NCBI RefSeq assembly: GCF_014805685.1
Contig: NC_060892.1
Span: 18,262,490 to 18,326,489 of the forward strand
Direction: 5' to 3'
Source of the DNA: Silurus meridionalis
Taxonomy: Eukaryota > Chordata > Actinopteri > Siluriformes > Siluridae
DNA: 64,000 nucleotides
A program made the translations under genes and the position numbers. The notes beneath the pieces were generated by a model that saw only the letters and a program-made list of their open reading frames with translations, did no database searches and was not told where the DNA came from. Below, in pieces: positions 61,995 through 64,000 of this stretch (position 1 is the stretch's first letter; the number at the start of each line of letters is the position of its first letter).

Positions 61995-64000
61995 TGGCAG
62001 AGAAATTAACGTTCAAAGCGGATGACTGGCCGAAATGGATAAAACATTGACAGATTTTGTATTGCATCTGGCTTGGAGACGCAGATGAAAATCAAATGAA
62101 TGCCTTGATCTACACGATGGGGGAGCAAGCTAAGGATATACTAACCTCCCTGCATTTAAGTCCTCAAGAGGTAAATGACTATGAAGTAGTAAAGAAGAGA
62201 TTAAACAAGCACTCTATAGCTCGACAGAACGTGATTTTTTAGACGGCTAAATTTAATCAGTGGCAGCAAAAAGGGGGCGAGTCCGTGGATAACTTCATAA
62301 TGGCGCTGCACTGTTTAGCCAAGCACTGTGGATACGGCGATCGGCACGATGAGATGGTAAAACAGATCTGACAGTTAAAAGGCTGTCAGAACAGTTGCAG
62401 CTTGACCCTGAATTGACACTTAAAAAGGCTGTCATTCAAGTTTGACAGAGTGAACAAGTAAAAAAAACAACAAGAACTGCTCAAGTCGAACTTCAAATGG
62501 GACATTGCAAACAAACAGCTGGATAGTGTGCACACTAAACAGTACATTAATGTGAAATCAAAATAAGCAAAGCCACTATTTGACTGCTGGCAAGGAAAAC
62601 ACAAGTAAAACCTAAAAAGCAGCTGCAGTAAACGAGATGCAAAAGAGCATAATTTGCAGCGATGCACCGCAAGAGATGCAATATGTCACCTCTGTCACAA
62701 GAAGGGACATTATGCTAGAGCGTGTAAGTCAAAGAAGGTACATGAGGTGAATATAGCAACACTAACTTCGGATACAACGGAGGACATTGCATTCGTTGGT
62801 TCACTGACATCTGATGTAAGTGGAAGCCCCTGGAAGTCAGACAAAAAAAAAATGTCAATCTCGACACGTTGTTCAAAATTGATACGGAGGCTAATGTAAC
62901 CGCAGTTCCTGTGATACTGTACAACCAGGGCCAGTTTCAAAAACTGAAACCTTCTAGGGGAGTCCTCCAGAGGCCCAGGGAAACATCACTGAAGGTAAAA
63001 AGGAAATTTGCAGCCACCCTCAGCAAGTACAACAAACGTACATAACTTTGTTGAGCAGAGCAGCAGTGACTGCACTTCAACTGGTAGCTAGGCTTGATGT
63101 TGTCAGCTTTCCCACCAAGAAGATAGGGTGGAAAAGGAGTTTCCACAATGCTTCAGTGGCATAGCAAAAAAAGGACGGCGAGTACAGAATTGCTGAAACC
63201 GGGTGCAAAACAGTTCTCTTTTCTGCACCGGAGCTTTTCCTAAGTGCATGTCAAGGATTCTTCAGGGACTGAAAGGTGCCATTTGTCAAATGGATGACTT
63301 GCTCGTCTGGGGGTCTTTACAGAGCGAACATGATGAGAGGCTACAAAGGGTGCTCTCAGGGCTTTAGGAAGCAGGAGTTACACTCAAGGAGAAATGTGAG
63401 TTTTCCAAGACAAAAATAAAGTTCCTTGGACAGATCGTTGAGGCAGACCTAGATAAGCAATGAGACAACCACGTAATGTCAATGAAGTAAGGCGTTTTTT
63501 TGGGAATTGTCAACCACCTTGGTAAATTCTTACCACAAGAGACTTACTAAGAAAGTCCAATATGTGAGTGTGGGGGTCACATTAGCAAGAGGCATCAAAG
63601 AGGAACTGACAACACCCCCAGGTTTGGCACTGTATGATCCAGATAAAAAAAACAGTTGTTTCTGCAGATGTCTTTTCAAGACTGAATGAACTTCATGCTG
63701 TTCTACTCCAGGAGCAAGCAGACAACATATGTAAACCTGTGGTTTATGCTTCGAAGGCTCTCAGTAACACAGAGCAGTAATATTCACCGATAGGGAAGGA
63801 GGCATTGGCTTCCACATGGGCTTGTAATAGGTTTGCAAAGTTTCTCATTGGAAAAAGCTTCCAAATTGAAACTTATCCTAAACCTCTGGTTCCTCTGCTC
63901 GGCTCCAAGAAGTTGGACGAACTCTCTCCATGCACTCAGCACCTTTGTATGCGTCTTCTGAGGTTTTCATACACCATATCACTTGGCGCAAAAACATTGC
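61995..64000 (+). pseudogene. Decayed Ty3/gypsy gag-pol, continues past window end
   Basis: Gag remnant from ATG 61995, broken by stops, with DENQMNALIYTMGEQAKDIL. A complete CCHC zinc knuckle at 62684-62725 (CHLCHKKGHYARAC) is followed by a protease remnant whose catalytic DTG reads DTE (62881-62889). A deletion then joins to reverse transcriptase around 63265-63465, with QMDDLLVWG carrying the DD pair and EFSKTKIKFLGQIV downstream. The RNase H start is at about 63600-63990 (CKPVVYASKALSNTEQ). Several stops and frameshifts make it non-functional. The integrase and 3' LTR, if present, are outside the window. Confidence 0.8.

Overview
The window reads as teleost fish nuclear DNA. Genes are split by GT-AG introns. 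(TA)n, (CA)n and poly-A tracts are frequent, and fossil Tc1/mariner-type transposons, MITE-like hairpins, a LINE-like 3' end and Ty3/gypsy-type LTR element remnants fill much of the non-coding sequence. I cannot name the species. All gene models below were joined by eye from splice sites and reading phase, and all five keep an open frame from ATG to stop.

Layout: gamt (+, 502-3575) and ndufs7 (-, 5365-10530) converge tail to tail. A CTD small phosphatase-like gene (-, 11693-16032) follows. Then comes arid3a (-, 21675-42383 coding, with a candidate non-coding first exon near 50.55 kb), and the kisspeptin receptor gene kiss1r (-, 52881-58929). The remainder, 59-64 kb, is repeat-rich and ends inside a decayed Ty3/gypsy-type element that continues past the window.

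The gene set (KISS1R, ARID3A, NDUFS7, GAMT) matches human 19p13.3 as I know it, where KISS1R and ARID3A lie close together and NDUFS7 and GAMT are tail to tail. This is therefore an old conserved block in a compacted fish arrangement. The phosphatase-like gene between arid3a and ndufs7 is not one I know from the human interval.

The genes do not form a pathway: creatine synthesis, respiratory complex I, a protein phosphatase, an A+T-rich DNA-binding regulator, and a reproductive neuropeptide receptor. I found no RNA gene, CRISPR array or clearly new molecular system. The most interesting points are the extra phosphatase gene, an inverted repeat pair around kiss1r exons 1-2 with one copy at its presumed promoter, in-frame alternative splice acceptors, two long hairpin elements inside arid3a introns, and a hairpin plus direct repeat structure in an LTR-like segment.
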